Positions 24,561-35,870 of a DNA stretch of 64,000 bases are shown here, piece by piece (position 1 is the first letter of the stretch; every line of letters begins with the position of its first letter). The notes under the pieces were generated by a model that saw only the letters and a list, made by a program, of their open reading frames with translations, was not told the DNA's origin and did no database searches. Both the position numbers and the translations under genes were made by a program. The stretch is from contig OX638130.1 of the NCBI GenBank assembly GCA_951804985.1, positions 101,677,700 through 101,741,699 of the forward strand, read 5' to 3'. The DNA is from Dryomyza anilis (taxonomy: Eukaryota > Arthropoda > Insecta > Diptera > Dryomyzidae).

Positions 24561-26015
24561 CTCGGGAAAGAATTCTTCATCGACAGAACGCTTCTCCCGT
24601 ACATTTTGTCCTCGAACTTATTTATTTCCATAACAATTCAGCACGAGACAGTATTGTCTGAGATAAAATACCTGAGACTACTTTTCCCAGACAATTTCTT
24701 TTCGAGATTTTGAACAATGTTAAAAAAATCCACGTAAATAATTTTTTATATATCTTAAAATATAAGGACACAATTATATGGGGAAGAATTCACACGGCGA
24801 GTATTATATCTTGACAGACTTATTTAGGGGAAGAATTGTATCGTGGCAAAAAGGTCTAGAAGTGATGCACACGTGTACATTTTTCAAGTCTCGATCTCAC
24901 AAATGATCGCTATTTCGATTCTCTTCTAAAACTTTTAAAATAATATAAGTTAATATGACCTCAATTTCATTTCGAATATGAGTATTTATGGATATTTTTC
25001 TCGTCTCGTTTACATAACTATTATTTAGTGAAATAATTCTCCGGCTCCCGAGGAGTAGAAAAGATTTTGAATTCATTTGAAAAACAATTTTTCTATTAAG
25101 AATTGTAATTTTTAATTATTCGAATGAAAATGTTCATAAAAAATTTGATGAGGATTGTATTTTTTATTGAAAAATATAAATTTAATATCATATTTAATAT
25201 TTTATTTTTCAGAAAACAATTCAATTTCTTCAAATTTTAATCAAAGTAAAAAATATTAAATTCTGTTAATTCATCATACACTTCATTAAGCACTTCATGT
25301 TTGCGGATTAAATTGATCTGACACTAAGTAGACACTTTCAGAGTAAATAAGTAGCCGACTAAAACAATAATGTTGTTCAAAAAATCAACAGATATTATTA
25401 GTGACTTAATTCAATTCTTGCTTGATTGAGTGCAAAATTTCCATGGATAATAAATAGAGTATACATAAAATAATGTAGTAATAAATATTGCGATTTCATT
25501 TGTCAGTCAAACGTGTTTATTGGAATATGCTATCATTTAGAATACAATTTAAAACAGATTTCCATTTAAATACAACGCCCACAATGTTGCGTACTTCACA
25601 CGTCTGCAAACAACTCTATTAATGTTGATTAATTAAACACCTTTTACTTATTTCACATTGTACTATTCTACATAACGTGGTAAAAAAGTAAAAATTAAGC
25701 TTAATTTATAACAAGTAGGGTGGTTATTACACTGACTGACAACACTAATTATATGCCAATAAATAATTCTGGCTGACTAATTAGCCACGCATTATTAAGC
25801 ATACATATGTATGTAGAAAATAAAAAATCAAGCAAAAATTTAAGTTGCCTTTGGCGATATTGGCAGACCATATTTCTAGCAACATGTTCCGCATTTTACT
25901 ATAGTCGTCAAAAATAAAGTTTAAGTTGCATGGAAACTCACGATAGACAATGTTTATTGAAACAGTCAGCATGACTAGTAGGCATGTACTTCTGTTTCCA
26001 AAGTATATGTTTTGT
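24561..26015. other. AT-rich non-coding stretch
   Basis: GGGAAGAATT phrases at 24,780-24,840 resemble the composite-element repeats. Nothing else was recognised. Confidence 0.35.
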
Positions 26016-26017
26016 AC

Positions 26018-26935
26018 ACGGAGAGAAATAAAATTCTAAAACTCGAGAAGAATTCGGTATTAGTAGAATTTGACTAATATCAATAAAATACTACTAAAAT
26101 GTCATCTGAATATTAAGAAAGCAAATTACTTAGTTGTCAAAAAAGTAAACAAACTTTATTCTACTGGATTTTCAGAAGTTAATTTATTGATTATTAAAAA
26201 CCACAAAGAACACGCAAAATTGTTGCTGTATTCTTCGCAAAAGGAACACGTGTTCATGTATCTGCTGTTGTTTTCATCGTTCTTTCTTTGTCTGTAATAT
26301 TCGCTCGTATGCTTTGTGTTGCGATGTCGCCATCTGTGCATGTCTGTCTGTTGAAAGTAACTAAGTCAAATTTTCTAGATATTCAGAAATTATGTTCTTA
26401 GGTATCAAAAATGAAACTTAGTACAATTTGTCTGAATTGCAGATGTTTTTTTCTTAGGTATCAAAAACAGCATGATATACAATGTTTGTATGTGTGTGTT
26501 TTCACGAATAGGACAACAAAGCACAGCAAGACAAGCAACCGTCTGTGTATATATGAATGTTAAAGATATAAAAATAGAAAAAATGAATTTTCCTACGAAT
26601 ATTGGTATAGTTTCAGTTCGTAAACCTAAATTGAGATTAAATTTCGCATAAATACCAAGTTGATTTCATTCCATTGTTATCTAAATACACTATACAACAT
26701 TTTTGATACCTAAGGTATTAATAACTGAATTCAAGATTAATTCTACTTAGTTACTTTTTTTTGATACCTAAGAAATTAACACCTGAATTCAAGAATAATT
26801 CTACTTAGTTACTTTTTTTTTGACAACTAAGTAAAACCTTTTCTTTAAATTTATTATTTTTCAGTATAGCTGTATATCACTCCGTATACTTCTTGATTCC
26901 TTCTGGAACTTTTTTCCCTCCGAGAGATTTTTACA
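26018..26935. mobile_element. Candidate inverted-repeat element, about 0.9 kb
   Basis: ACTTAGTTGTCAAAAAAGTA at about 26,128 is complemented by TTACTTTTTTTTTGACAACT at about 26,810. CACGGAGAGAAATAAAATTC at about 26,018 resembles MITE termini elsewhere in the window. Near the right arm a 60-bp unit (GATACCTAAG..TTCAAGA..TTCTACTTAGTTAC) is tandemly duplicated at about 26,704-26,820. The exact right boundary is unresolved. Confidence 0.45.
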
Positions 26936-27066
26936 CAAGAGATTTTATACATTGTATAATGGTCATGGCTCTTACATGCATTCCATGGTCATGTTGTCTG
27001 GTAGTAAATATTTTGGACTTCGTAAAATTTCAATCAACACGTCACATATATTGACAGTTTTTTTTC

Positions 27067-27830
27067 AATCCATACCCATCCATACTCATCCATACCATTC
27101 CATACCAATTAATACCATCCATACCAATCCATACTAATCCATACCAATCTATACCAATCCATACAAATCCATACCAATTAATACCAATCCATACCAATCC
27201 ATAACAATCCATACCAATCCATACCAATCCGTACCAATCCATATCCATCCATACCTTTCCATACTAATCCATACCAATTCATACCAATCCATACCAATCC
27301 AACCCAATCCATATCAATCCTACCAATCCATACCAATCCATACCAATCCATACCAATCCATACCTATCCATACCAATCCATACCAATCGATACCAATCCC
27401 TACCAATCCATACCAATCCATACCAATCCATACCAATCCATACCAATCCATACCAATCCATACCAATCCATACCAATCCATACCAATCCATACCAATCCA
27501 TACCAATCCATACCAAACCATACCAATCCATACCAATCCATACCAATCCATACCAATCCATACCAATCCATACCAATCCATACCTATCTATACCAATCCA
27601 TACCAATCCATACCAATCCATACCAATCCATACCAATCCATACCAATCCATACCAATCCATACCAATCCATACCAATCCATACAAATCTTTACCAGTCCA
27701 TATCAGTCCTTTCTAATCGATACCAATCCATACCAATCCCTCTTGACCCATACCAATTCATACCCATCCATACCAATCCGTACCAATCCAACTTATTCTA
27801 ATCCAAGTCAAATCAATCCATACCAATAAT
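27067..27830. repeat. 10-bp minisatellite (ATACCAATCC)n
   Basis: About 75 copies of ATACCAATCC. The centre (27,410-27,680) is nearly perfect and both edges are degenerate. Because 10 is not a multiple of 3 and the unit has no stop on the minus strand, long chance frames (MDWYGLVWIG repeats) open in all three minus frames. These are not proteins. Confidence 0.97.
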
Positions 27831-29515
27831 TCTTTAGTACCTCTTGCTGAACCTAGTCAATCCGTACCAGTCTATTACAATTTATACCATTCCACACGAA
27901 TCCCATCTATACCATTACAGACTTTATTGTATGAAATACAAGTTCAGCAAAACAAAATACGCCTACTCTCATTGTTTTTGTACTGTCCGTTAGGCTGTCG
28001 AAGACCTTGTCTAATTGCTAGTCTCTATGGGTTCAAAATCAACGGCAATCTCAAACGGCAGCCTTTATCTTGTCATCGCAAAAAATTGGCAAAAGCAATC
28101 AATCTAGTAAATTGTTGTAGGTTTAACTAACTATATAAAATAACAACAAAAACTAGCTTAGTAACAAAAACAAGTAGGTAACTGCATTTCTGGTGACTAT
28201 AAAGTGACCAGATTTAGTTTGCTGTACATTGCACGTTATGGACAGACAAATTATTATTGGTTAATTAAGAATAGTGTCGATCGTATCAAAACATGTTATA
28301 TGTTCCATGTGAGATTCTATTATAAGACATATAAAATCATATGCATATAGCTTATAAGGATTTTTACTAAGTTAAGACTATAATTAAACATCTGGCCTGC
28401 GGGGTCAATACCACGATTGTCCAGTTGTGCAGTTGTGTTTCGAGTCTCGTGTCGGCTGTCTAGTCGTTGTCTCCATGGGCTCGAGTAATTGGTTCCGGTA
28501 CATTGACTGCATGAACTGGTCTTTAGTTTAAGTAACCAGTTTAAAGGCGGAGTATTTAATTTCAATGTTTATTTTAATATAAACCTGATTAAATTAAATA
28601 GATAAAGTAGGCTTGTTTTTATAGAAGTATTTCTTTTTTTATTGTACGAAGTGTGGTATTGGGTATTGGGTCAGTTTTTGTTATTGCTTTTATGTTACGA
28701 AATAATCTAGACAATGGACATAAAAAAAATAAATAAAAAAAAATAATAAAATAAAAAATATTTAGAATGTATTTTTTATATATTTTTTATTTAGAAAACT
28801 CAGTTTTTTATTATACAAAAAGTTTCTTACGCTATACAAAATAGTATTAAATAAATGTTTTAAAATTAATATAAATTGTACATAAAATATTGCTAAATTT
28901 AGTTTGTTTCAAAATCATAAATCATCTATGATTTTTAAACAATACACTTATTAGACTAAAACTATATAAATTTAAAAATTAAACAGTTTTGTAAATCGGA
29001 GTAATGTGTTTTATAAAATGTGTTTTACAAAATTTGAGTCAAGAATGGTTTTAGACATGAATTTATATGATTCTGGTTATGAGTTCGAATTATAGTAATA
29101 AATAAAATGCTGACATTATTTGCCAGATTTAACTAAATAGAAGGTACAATAATGAAATGCTATCCGTAGAATTCAGCTTTCTTCTCTAGTTAAAATTTGA
29201 CCTTATCATGATCATGGTCAGATCATGTTGATCATGCAATTAGTCCGATTATTACAAGGTAAAAATACTCTGATCAGTACCCTATTGATATGTTTAAAGT
29301 GTAGTATGTAAAAATTTTAATTTTCGGATTATATAAAAATTGCCTACCGCTTACTAGGTTCCATAAAAATAGACTTCATAGAAAAAAAATAATTTTTAAA
29401 TAGAGAAATTATTTCAGAAATGTATTATGTATGAATTTCTATAAAAAGACCTTAGTATATTTGAGAAAATTTGCTTTGTACAGCAGCTCTTTGAAACTAT
29501 GCAGCTTGGATAGAT
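27831..29515. other. AT-rich stretch downstream of the coding exon
   Basis: 28,380-28,560 is GC-richer (GGTCAATACCACGATTGTCC and following) and may be an old repeat or regulatory DNA. No domain or RNA fold was recognised. Nothing else stands out. Confidence 0.35.
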
Positions 29516-29521
29516 GATTTG

Positions 29522-29527
29522 TTTATT
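29522..29527 (-). terminator. Possible polyadenylation signal for the minus-strand gene
   Basis: This is the first canonical AATAAA on the minus strand below the stop codon at 30,203-30,205. It would imply a 3'UTR of about 0.7 kb. No transcript evidence is available, and variant signals nearer the stop cannot be excluded. Confidence 0.35.
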
Positions 29528-30202
29528 GTGAAATTGATAGATGTCCTTTCTAGGTATTTTTAACGATTCTGTGTAAATGATAATGTTAGTCTAACTAATA
29601 AGAAATGTTTCCGAAGAAAAAAGATGATAGTTTTCAATATCCGTATAAAAAATCTACGATATAGATGGGAATGGTGCAAGAAAAACTCTTAAACATTGCA
29701 GTGAAAATAATTTAGTAAGAATGCTTTAAAGATAATTGTTCTCAGGAAGTATAGGCTTTGTATAAAAACGAAGTTATCTCTTAAAGAATTAAGAATTTCA
29801 AGTAGTCTAACCTCTATTTTAACTGAATAATGATTTATGTTATAATCGAAATCTATTTTTGTTATATTTTGTTCAAATAGTGATTCCAATATTGGAGTTT
29901 CGGTTCTAGTTATAACTTTTAAATGTAGTAAGTAGAGAGCAAATGCAAATTGGAAAAAAATACTTTAGGCACAACTCTGAAGGACATATTGTCACAAATA
30001 TTGTTGGGGCAGTAACGAAGGATTATTGTCTAAACGCCTAGAACAACCCTCATGAGTTTCTTAGTCTTTGTCAGATACTACAATTAAATGGTCATCATTT
30101 TTTCACTTTTAACCCTTCTTCTACTTATTCTCATCATTGAGTGAGTGAGTACCTTATTGTTTTAAGTACCTTTTTAAATATGGAAAAAAGAAATCTAGAA
30201 AC

Positions 30203-31053
30203 TTAACTTAGTGCCAACAAAGGTTCCAAATCGAAATCCTTTGGATTCGTATCTTTTTTGTACTTTTTCTGTAATTTTGTTTTGGCCAACTTAGCCTTGG
30301 ATTTGCTGGTGGGACGTAATTTTTTCGTCTCCAGCGCCTTTTCACGATCGAGCAGTTCCAGCTGTTCGAATATATTTTTCGGATGTGGATGCGTGTTTGC
30401 CGCCGTTGAATTCTTTGCCGCATATACTACAACAAATTGTGAGAAAGCACCATCGGCGGGTGTGTTAATATCGGCAAAATCACGAAATTGTGCAAATTGT
30501 TCCTCCGGATAGGTATATTTCTGTATAAAACCATCATTGGCCGGTCGGCCGTGACCATTATTGGCATCGGCATAGTAATCGCTAAAATCACTATTATCCT
30601 CTGGGTGATAGGGCATTTCCTCTTCGGGATAGAAAGTGCCGCCGCGTATAACTCCAAAATCGCCAGAACCCAATAGAGCGGTATCAAAATTACGCGGTGT
30701 GCCGGTAGCAGCTGTTCCTTGACTAACACCTGCCACAGTGCCATCTACTTTAGGCAGTGGCACCGCATATTTGGGTATGGCGGGACTGTCCGGCGTCGGG
30801 AAATACGGACGTGAATGACCCAAAGGTGGTGCATCACGATAGAAGGGTGGATAGAAATTTTGTGCCGCCTGTGAGTGTGAATCAATGACGATGGCATCAC
30901 GTCGCGCGGTTAACTGCGTTGGATTTGGTATGGGCTGAAAGTTGCCGTGCTGTGGTAGAGAATGAAATTGATGTTCTTGTGAGCGCAGCACTGTGATCGG
31001 TGAAAAGTCGTTAGGTTCCATTAGCATGTCAGAGTCTTCCTCGGGAAATTCAG
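30203..31053 (-). CDS. Terminal coding exon of an uncharacterised low-complexity protein
   Basis: The reading frame is open from a splice acceptor (TTTCTTTGCAG, AG at 31,055-31,054) to a TAA at 30,205-30,203. The first two exon bases complete a codon begun in the previous exon, then EFPEEDSD precedes MLMEPNDFSP. The 274 codons from the first ATG are uninterrupted, with balanced codon use and much higher GC than the flanks. The protein is rich in Pro, Tyr and acidic residues (for example GTFYPEEEMPYHPEDNSDF in the middle). It then has a predicted helical NIFEQLELLDREKALE segment, a strongly basic KSKAKLAKTKLQKKYKK, and ends FDLEPLLALS. I see no catalytic motif or membrane segment in this exon. 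A signal peptide, if any, would be in a missing upstream exon. Function unknown. Confidence 0.85.
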
Positions 31054-31392
31054 CTGCAAAGAAAGAGAGATAATTTTGTAAAAAACTTTAAAAAACCGAA
31101 ATAAAAAGAAGACAAACAGAAAAAGGTATGAAAGGTAAGTGTTTGGTAAACATTTAGTGAAATATTCGTTTGTAGTTTAGTTGCATTTGTGATCTACTAC
31201 CATTCAAAATCCCACTTATTGTGCCACAAAAGGAAAGTGCAATGACGTTTGAATGACAGCAACAACTTTCACTGCAATACTTTTGAGGATTTGTGCAACA
31301 AGAGTTATGATGATCGTGAGATCCAATTGAGATGTATTTGTTTATTTTACTTTTTAAAATTTATTTAAAATGGAGTGTAAGCCAACAGACAT
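31054..31392 (-). other. Start of the intron upstream of the coding exon
   Basis: The polypyrimidine tract CTCTCTTTCTTTGCAG (minus strand) precedes the exon. The intron's 5' donor was not located in the window. The rest of this stretch holds nothing recognisable. Confidence 0.5.
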
Positions 31393-31460
31393 ACAGAGAA
31401 AAAAAATCAGTAACATATTGATGAATTTCGTTCTTCAAACCATGATTCATTATATTGATA
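31393..31460 (+). mobile_element. Family A MITE end fragment
   Basis: CAGAGAAAAAAAATCAGTAA and the following TTCTTCAAACCATGATTCAT match the left end of family A (18,851, 36,306). The match ends after about 65 bp, where the composite satellite element begins. Confidence 0.6.
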
Positions 31461-31605
31461 ATTATAAAAAATCAAACAAAAGATCACTGGGCGTGGCACC
31501 CCCAATAGAAGGTGCATTTTTAAGATGGTGAATATCGATAGTCAATACAGTGATATCAAAAAATATTTCAACCCAGGGTATACCAACCACCCCAAATTAT
31601 TTAAA

Positions 31606-31830
31606 CACACCATACCGAAATTCACCACACTGAAATTCACCAACCGAAACTCACCACATCGAAACTCACCACACCAAAACTCAACACACGAAAACTCACC
31701 ACATCAAAACTCAACACACCAAAACTCACCACATCAAAACTCACCACACCAAAACTCACTACACCGAAAATCATCATACTAAAACTCACCATTCTAAAAC
31801 TCACTACACCGAAAATCATCATACTAAAAC
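31606..31830 (-). repeat. 15-bp satellite array, first unit
   Basis: About 14 copies of ACCACACCAAAACTC, equal to GAGTTTTGGTGTGGT on the minus strand, with variants. On the minus strand each unit carries GGTGAGT. Confidence 0.9.
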
Positions 31831-32004
31831 TCACCACCCATGATTCATAATATTGATAACTACAAAAAATCAAACAAAACATCACTGGGCGTGGCACCCC
31901 CAATAGAAGGTGCATTTTCAAGCTGGTGAAGTCGATAGTTAATGCAATGATATCAAAAAAATATTTCAACCCAGGGTATACCAACCACCCCAAATTATTT
32001 AAAC

Positions 32005-32205
32005 ACACCACACCGAAATTCACCACACTCACCAAACCGAAACTCACCACAGCAAAACTCACCACACCAAAACCCACCACACCAAACTCACCACAACAAA
32101 ACTCACCACACCAAAACTCACCACACCAAAACTCACCACACCGAACTCACTACACCGAAAATCATCATACTAAAACTCACCACCCTAAAACTCACCACAC
32201 TAAAA
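32005..32205 (-). repeat. 15-bp satellite array, second unit
   Basis: About 13 copies of the same 15-bp unit in the second half of the 398-bp tandem duplication. Confidence 0.9.
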
Positions 32206-32340
32206 CTTTTACTGGAAAAAACTCTACGGGGAAATCATTTTTTTGGGAAGAATTTCACGGGGAAGAACAGTCCGAGGAAAAGTTGTTATTGCGGAGAATT
32301 ATATTTGTTTTGGTTACTACATTTACAAAACCAAAAAAAG

Positions 32341-33400
32341 AAACGTCCCCGCGAAGCACGAATCCCTGCTAGTTTTTTATATAGTTAAGAATTTAATTTC
32401 TGTGACAGTAAAAAATATTCAAGATATTGCATTTGTTAGCTATGAAATTAACTTCTTTTAACAAAGAATATTTTGGAATACTCGAAGTCTCGATTTTATC
32501 TGCTGAAATTCAAGAAGAATGTGCATTTTCATAGTCTCAATTCAAGTAGAGTATAAATACATTTTTATGTTATTTTTGTCGTCTCCTCCGCATCACTAAT
32601 TGTCTTTCTCAACGTTGCAGTGATGCATTACAGTGACACAATTTTGGTGAAAATGTCGTAAATCTCCTCATAAACAGCAACGTAATCGCGCGCAGTTTTA
32701 AGCAGCAACAGCATCGGCAGATGTTTTAATGGATTTTATAGTAAAAGTAAAAATCGTGCTTGAAGATTCCGCTTTTTGTTGTTGCAGCATTGGCGCAACA
32801 AAACTGGCTTTCATCATCACGAAAGTCATCATGGGAGAAAGCGATGCTTTTACCAATAACTTCAACATTACAAGTTCCAATGTGTGCAAAATGTATGCAC
32901 TCATGTAGTACTAACTGACATCGTTTTAGCTTCCTACTCTTGGTTCAAAAAATAAAAAAAATAATTTTTGAACGGAACGCAATTGCATTGGAAAAGTGCC
33001 GGAATTGGTTTTGGGACAAGAAGTTAAAATTTTTTCATTTTTATTTTTGATTTTTCAAACCGCGTATTTTTACTACAAATCGAGAGGCGCTTAATCATGC
33101 GCATGTTGTGTGTCTAATGATTTATCGAACATGCGATAAATAGAGTTGCATGAACTTGTTATGTTTCAACATTTCTGATAGTTATCTTGTAATTTCTAAC
33201 CGTTTTTTTTTTTTTTTTGTTAAATTACAAATTTTATTATATGTCGTATCATTTTCTATACATTTATATTTCTTGATCGATTACCAAATTCGATACAAGC
33301 GCGGCAATTAAGCTAACAATAGCACACACAATCATTTTATATTCAATGCATTTAAGTTCAAATAAAAAAAAAAACGCACGTAATATTTTAATATCATAAA
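32341..33400. other. Non-coding stretch with one ambiguous small frame
   Basis: A minus-strand frame at 32,698-32,904 (68 codons from ATG, MSAYILHTLELVMLKLLVKA at its start) is hydrophobic at its N-terminus and has better than background composition. It ends in a stop, has no clear donor in the phase needed by the 30.2-31.05 kb exon, and is not supported further. The rest is AT-rich. Confidence 0.3.
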
Positions 33401-33404
33401 GGAC

Positions 33405-34120
33405 TTAGGAAGCCATGTATAAAATAAGCGCCCGCGGCGGATCATACATCATGACTGAGACCTGAACATAAAAAAATAACTTTATCTACAAGAACTGCCA
33501 AAGACGCGCTGTTAGGCGGGTGAAAAGACAGATAGCCCAACATAAAGTCAGCCAGCCATTGCAACACACAACGTTTTTCGCGCGCGCCTCCAGTGTCGTG
33601 TAGCCAACACGCGCCACAAGACCCACCAAAGCCGGGTACCCAACACAAGGGTATCAAATGTGCCAGACTTATAATAAACAATAATAATAAAAAATATTTA
33701 AAAAAATTGAAATTGAGAAAAAAAACCAATCTCACAATAATCACAATAGAAAACTTGAAGCCAGCTACAGCGCAACAGAAAATTTCAGTTTTTATTGCAC
33801 TCGGAACAAATTTCTGACACACAATTTGGCGCGCTACCGACACCATTCGGTTGTGCCGGTGCCACAGTGTTGCCAACTTTTCGCGCTTTGTTGTGCTGTG
33901 TTGCTTTGTTTGGCGCATATCGATCATAGTCGTTCATAGTGTGTATGGCGCACGTTTCATTTTGATCGGGTTCCAACAGCAAGATCAGCACCAATGTCAG
34001 CCTCTGTTCGGCTTAGTTTCAAAATAGTTTTTTTTTATTTATTTTTATTTATTTTATTTTTCTGCTGTCATTTTATTGCTTTCTGTGCGCCCGAACGGGT
34101 CAAAGGAAACGCTCAAAAAG
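33405..34120. promoter_or_regulatory. GC-richer island with a TATA-like box; possible promoter or exon region
   Basis: Base composition is clearly higher in GC than in the flanks. A TATAAAATA box at 33,418-33,426 (plus strand) is followed by GCGCCCGCGGCGG and TCATGA about 33 bp downstream, the spacing of a fly TATA promoter. On the minus strand, frames 33,442-33,927 and 33,785-33,994 are open but lack convincing splice sites or domains. It could serve either the minus-strand gene at 30-31 kb or an unseen plus-strand gene, or be an enhancer. Speculative. Confidence 0.25.
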
Positions 34121-34249
34121 AGCCGTTAGTTGTGGAACAAATCTGTTTTTTTCTAAACATTTTTTAAAATCTCTTACAGAATAATTTCATTGAAACAAAC
34201 AACATTTTATAATTTATTTTATATTATATTTGTATTTTTTAAAATTAAT

Positions 34250-34450
34250 TAACACTCAGGGGATGCCCCCTATGCAAAGTATATTGTTGATCATAGAAAG
34301 GGTTTAAAAGAAGAATGGAAAGATGGCGTAGTATCGGTGTATATTTGTTTTGAATTTCTCAATATCAAAAATATCGGGAAAAACAGATGCAGAGAGACTA
34401 TTCCAGAAATGTATCATGCGAGCGAAGATCAAATTCTCTCTATAATGCGT
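34250..34450 (-). mobile_element. LINE 3'-end fragment (Jockey/CR1-like), copy 1
   Basis: The minus strand encodes YRENLIFARMIHFWNSLSAS and VFPDIFDIEKFK, then a stop at 34,304-34,306 and a short 3'UTR (GGGGGCATCCCCTGAGTGTT). The pattern RTIRLWNNLPASVFPDIFD is typical of the extreme C-terminus of non-LTR reverse-transcriptase ORFs in flies. It is severely 5'-truncated and broken at 34,451 by family A sequence. Homologous to 39,741-40,370. Confidence 0.75.
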
Positions 34451-34855
34451 GTCTATAAATATTATGATTTTTTTCGCCAACTATCAGATTCATCGTACCG
34501 AAGATTTCAATCAATGAATGGAAATTTATTGTTTTCCATGTTTTATATGATGTTTTGAAACATCAAATTTCAACACAAAAATGTGTCTTTATGTATTTAT
34601 AATTCCTATAAGGTTTGTGTTATTTAATTGTTATATTTGATTTATAATTTCTTATATTCTGAAATATTTTTCGTTTATTTTGAAAAAAAACTTAATTAAA
34701 TTAACAAAAAAAAATGATGTAATTTTTTACAACTTAAAAAAAAAAAGTTTTTCGAAAATAAAATTTAAAAAATTTTGTACGAAAAATAAAAAATATATTT
34801 TTTTTTCATAAAAAAGAGTCTCAAAAATTTAAAAGAAATCCAAAAAAATGTATTC
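34451..34855 (-). mobile_element. Family A MITE fragment
   Basis: It begins TATAAATATTATGATTTTTT and CGCCAACTATCAGATTCATC, matching the family A right-end region. It continues into the A/T homopolymer core and stops at the 785-bp element at 34,856. It is fused directly to the LINE fragment on its left. Confidence 0.6.
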
Positions 34856-35640
34856 ATGCCGATTATGGAATACGGCGGATTTGTTGCGGCGGGAGTCTTT
34901 ACGATCCGCACTCGACTCACTTATCCTTTATGCCTCAAGGCCATTCCTCAATTGCCTACTGAGCTCAATTTTAGCACCTGCTGTTCAAGAATGATATTTT
35001 ATTCCTGTTGATGCTGGTTCCTTGGCAGACGAAGTCCTTTATGACTTCGAAATTGTGGGTGTCAAGGGGTATCGGGGGCAGCACTAATAGGCTTCGTAGA
35101 AACGCTCGTAGAAGACCTCTTTGATTTTGTTGTCCTTTTAGTGCGTCGCAGCATGCACACAAATTAGTCTAATGAAGAATGATAATGAATTGATATAGAT
35201 TGTTGCAATGTTCACGGTATGAACCTGCAGACAAGATGGTGCAATGTATTTCCGACTACAAATGCCCAACCAAATTCTTACCTCTCCGTATGACACCTGT
35301 AATATATGTCACAAGAGCGGGACAGGTTTTAAACAGCGCATTTCCTAAATTGCGGTGATGTCAGTCGTCTTTTTCATGGACATCAAAAATCGTTATAAAC
35401 GATTCGGATGTTTGAGGTGTATATCCGTCCGTCATGGTCTATTATACGTTTGCGTCGGTTGTCATCGTGTTTTCGGGTTGCTGTCTGTCTTAGCAAACCC
35501 TTCCCTGTTTCGTTATCCCCGATGATACCGCCTGGTTAATACCCGATCTTCAGCTGTTTGCTCACTTAACGGTGTTCAAATATGAGAAAATGTTGATATA
35601 TTCCCGCCGCAACAAATCCGCCGGATTCCATAATCTGCAT
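34856..35640. mobile_element. 785-bp DNA element with 39-bp terminal inverted repeats
   Basis: The left end is ATGCCGATTATGGAATACGG + CGGATTTGTTGCGGCGGGA. The complement of the right end is ATGCAGATTATGGAATCCGG + CGGATTTGTTGCGGCGGGA. Two mismatches are seen in 39 bp. The interior is far more GC-rich than the surroundings, unlike the local MITEs. It includes a minus-strand frame (34,971-35,162) containing HNFEVIKDFVCQGTSINRNK, which resembles the FEVVKDFVYLGTSIN motif of RTE-type reverse transcriptases. Non-autonomous. Target duplication unclear. Superfamily not assigned. Confidence 0.8.
34971..35162 (-). pseudogene. Reverse-transcriptase fragment within the inverted-repeat element
   Basis: The 63-codon frame is related to a LINE reverse-transcriptase segment in only about 20 residues (HNFEVIKDFVCQGTSIN). 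The rest does not look like known RT sequence and stops soon after. It is best explained as an old LINE piece captured by, or underlying, the DNA element. Confidence 0.45.
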
Positions 35641-35870
35641 GATTATTTTTTTTTAATTGTCTTAGGTTTAGGTTGTGATGATGTTGGCAATTCCCAACAT
35701 AAGTTGAAGAAAAATTGCCAGCCCACTTAGGCCCACTAGGTCCATTGTGCTTCCTCATATATGTTTATTGTCTATATATAAAATTTAACATTTCAAGATA
35801 TTTTTTTTCATTTATTTAAATTCAAGGTATTATATTATTTTAGTATGGAATGTGATTGGTATTTTGCTTT
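35641..35870. other. Unassigned AT-rich spacer
   Basis: No features recognised. Confidence 0.4.

Larger units (their letters stand above)
31441..32340 (-). mobile_element. Composite satellite-bearing repeat element, copy 2, tandemly duplicated
   Basis: Inverted relative to the 19.0-20.3 kb copy. GGGCGTGGCACCCCCAATAG is followed by a block ending CAACCACCCCAAATTATTTA. Next comes the (ACCACACCAAAACTC)n array, then ACTCTACGGGGAAATC and GGGAAGAATTTCACGGGGAA. A 398-bp unit beginning CATGATTCAT at 31,441 is repeated from 31,839. A family A fragment sits at the start of each unit, so element and fragment were duplicated together. The 147-codon frame on the minus strand is a satellite artefact. Confidence 0.65.

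Noticed and set aside
27279..27681. Overlapping 83-100 codon minus-strand frames with MDWYGLVWIG repeats
   Set aside because: They are the 10-bp minisatellite read in all three frames.
31637..32372. 147- and 148-codon frames across 31.6-32.4 kb
   Set aside because: They translate the 15-bp satellite (VVSFGVVSF and HQNSPHQNS phrases).
32698..32904. Upstream signal-peptide exon for the 30.2-31.05 kb gene
   Set aside because: The required donor, one base into a codon, was not found; good GT sites fall in another phase.
33442..33927. 161-codon minus-strand frame
   Set aside because: No domain, composition shifts abruptly from basic to hydrophobic to mixed, and no supporting splice sites; probably chance within a GC-richer island.
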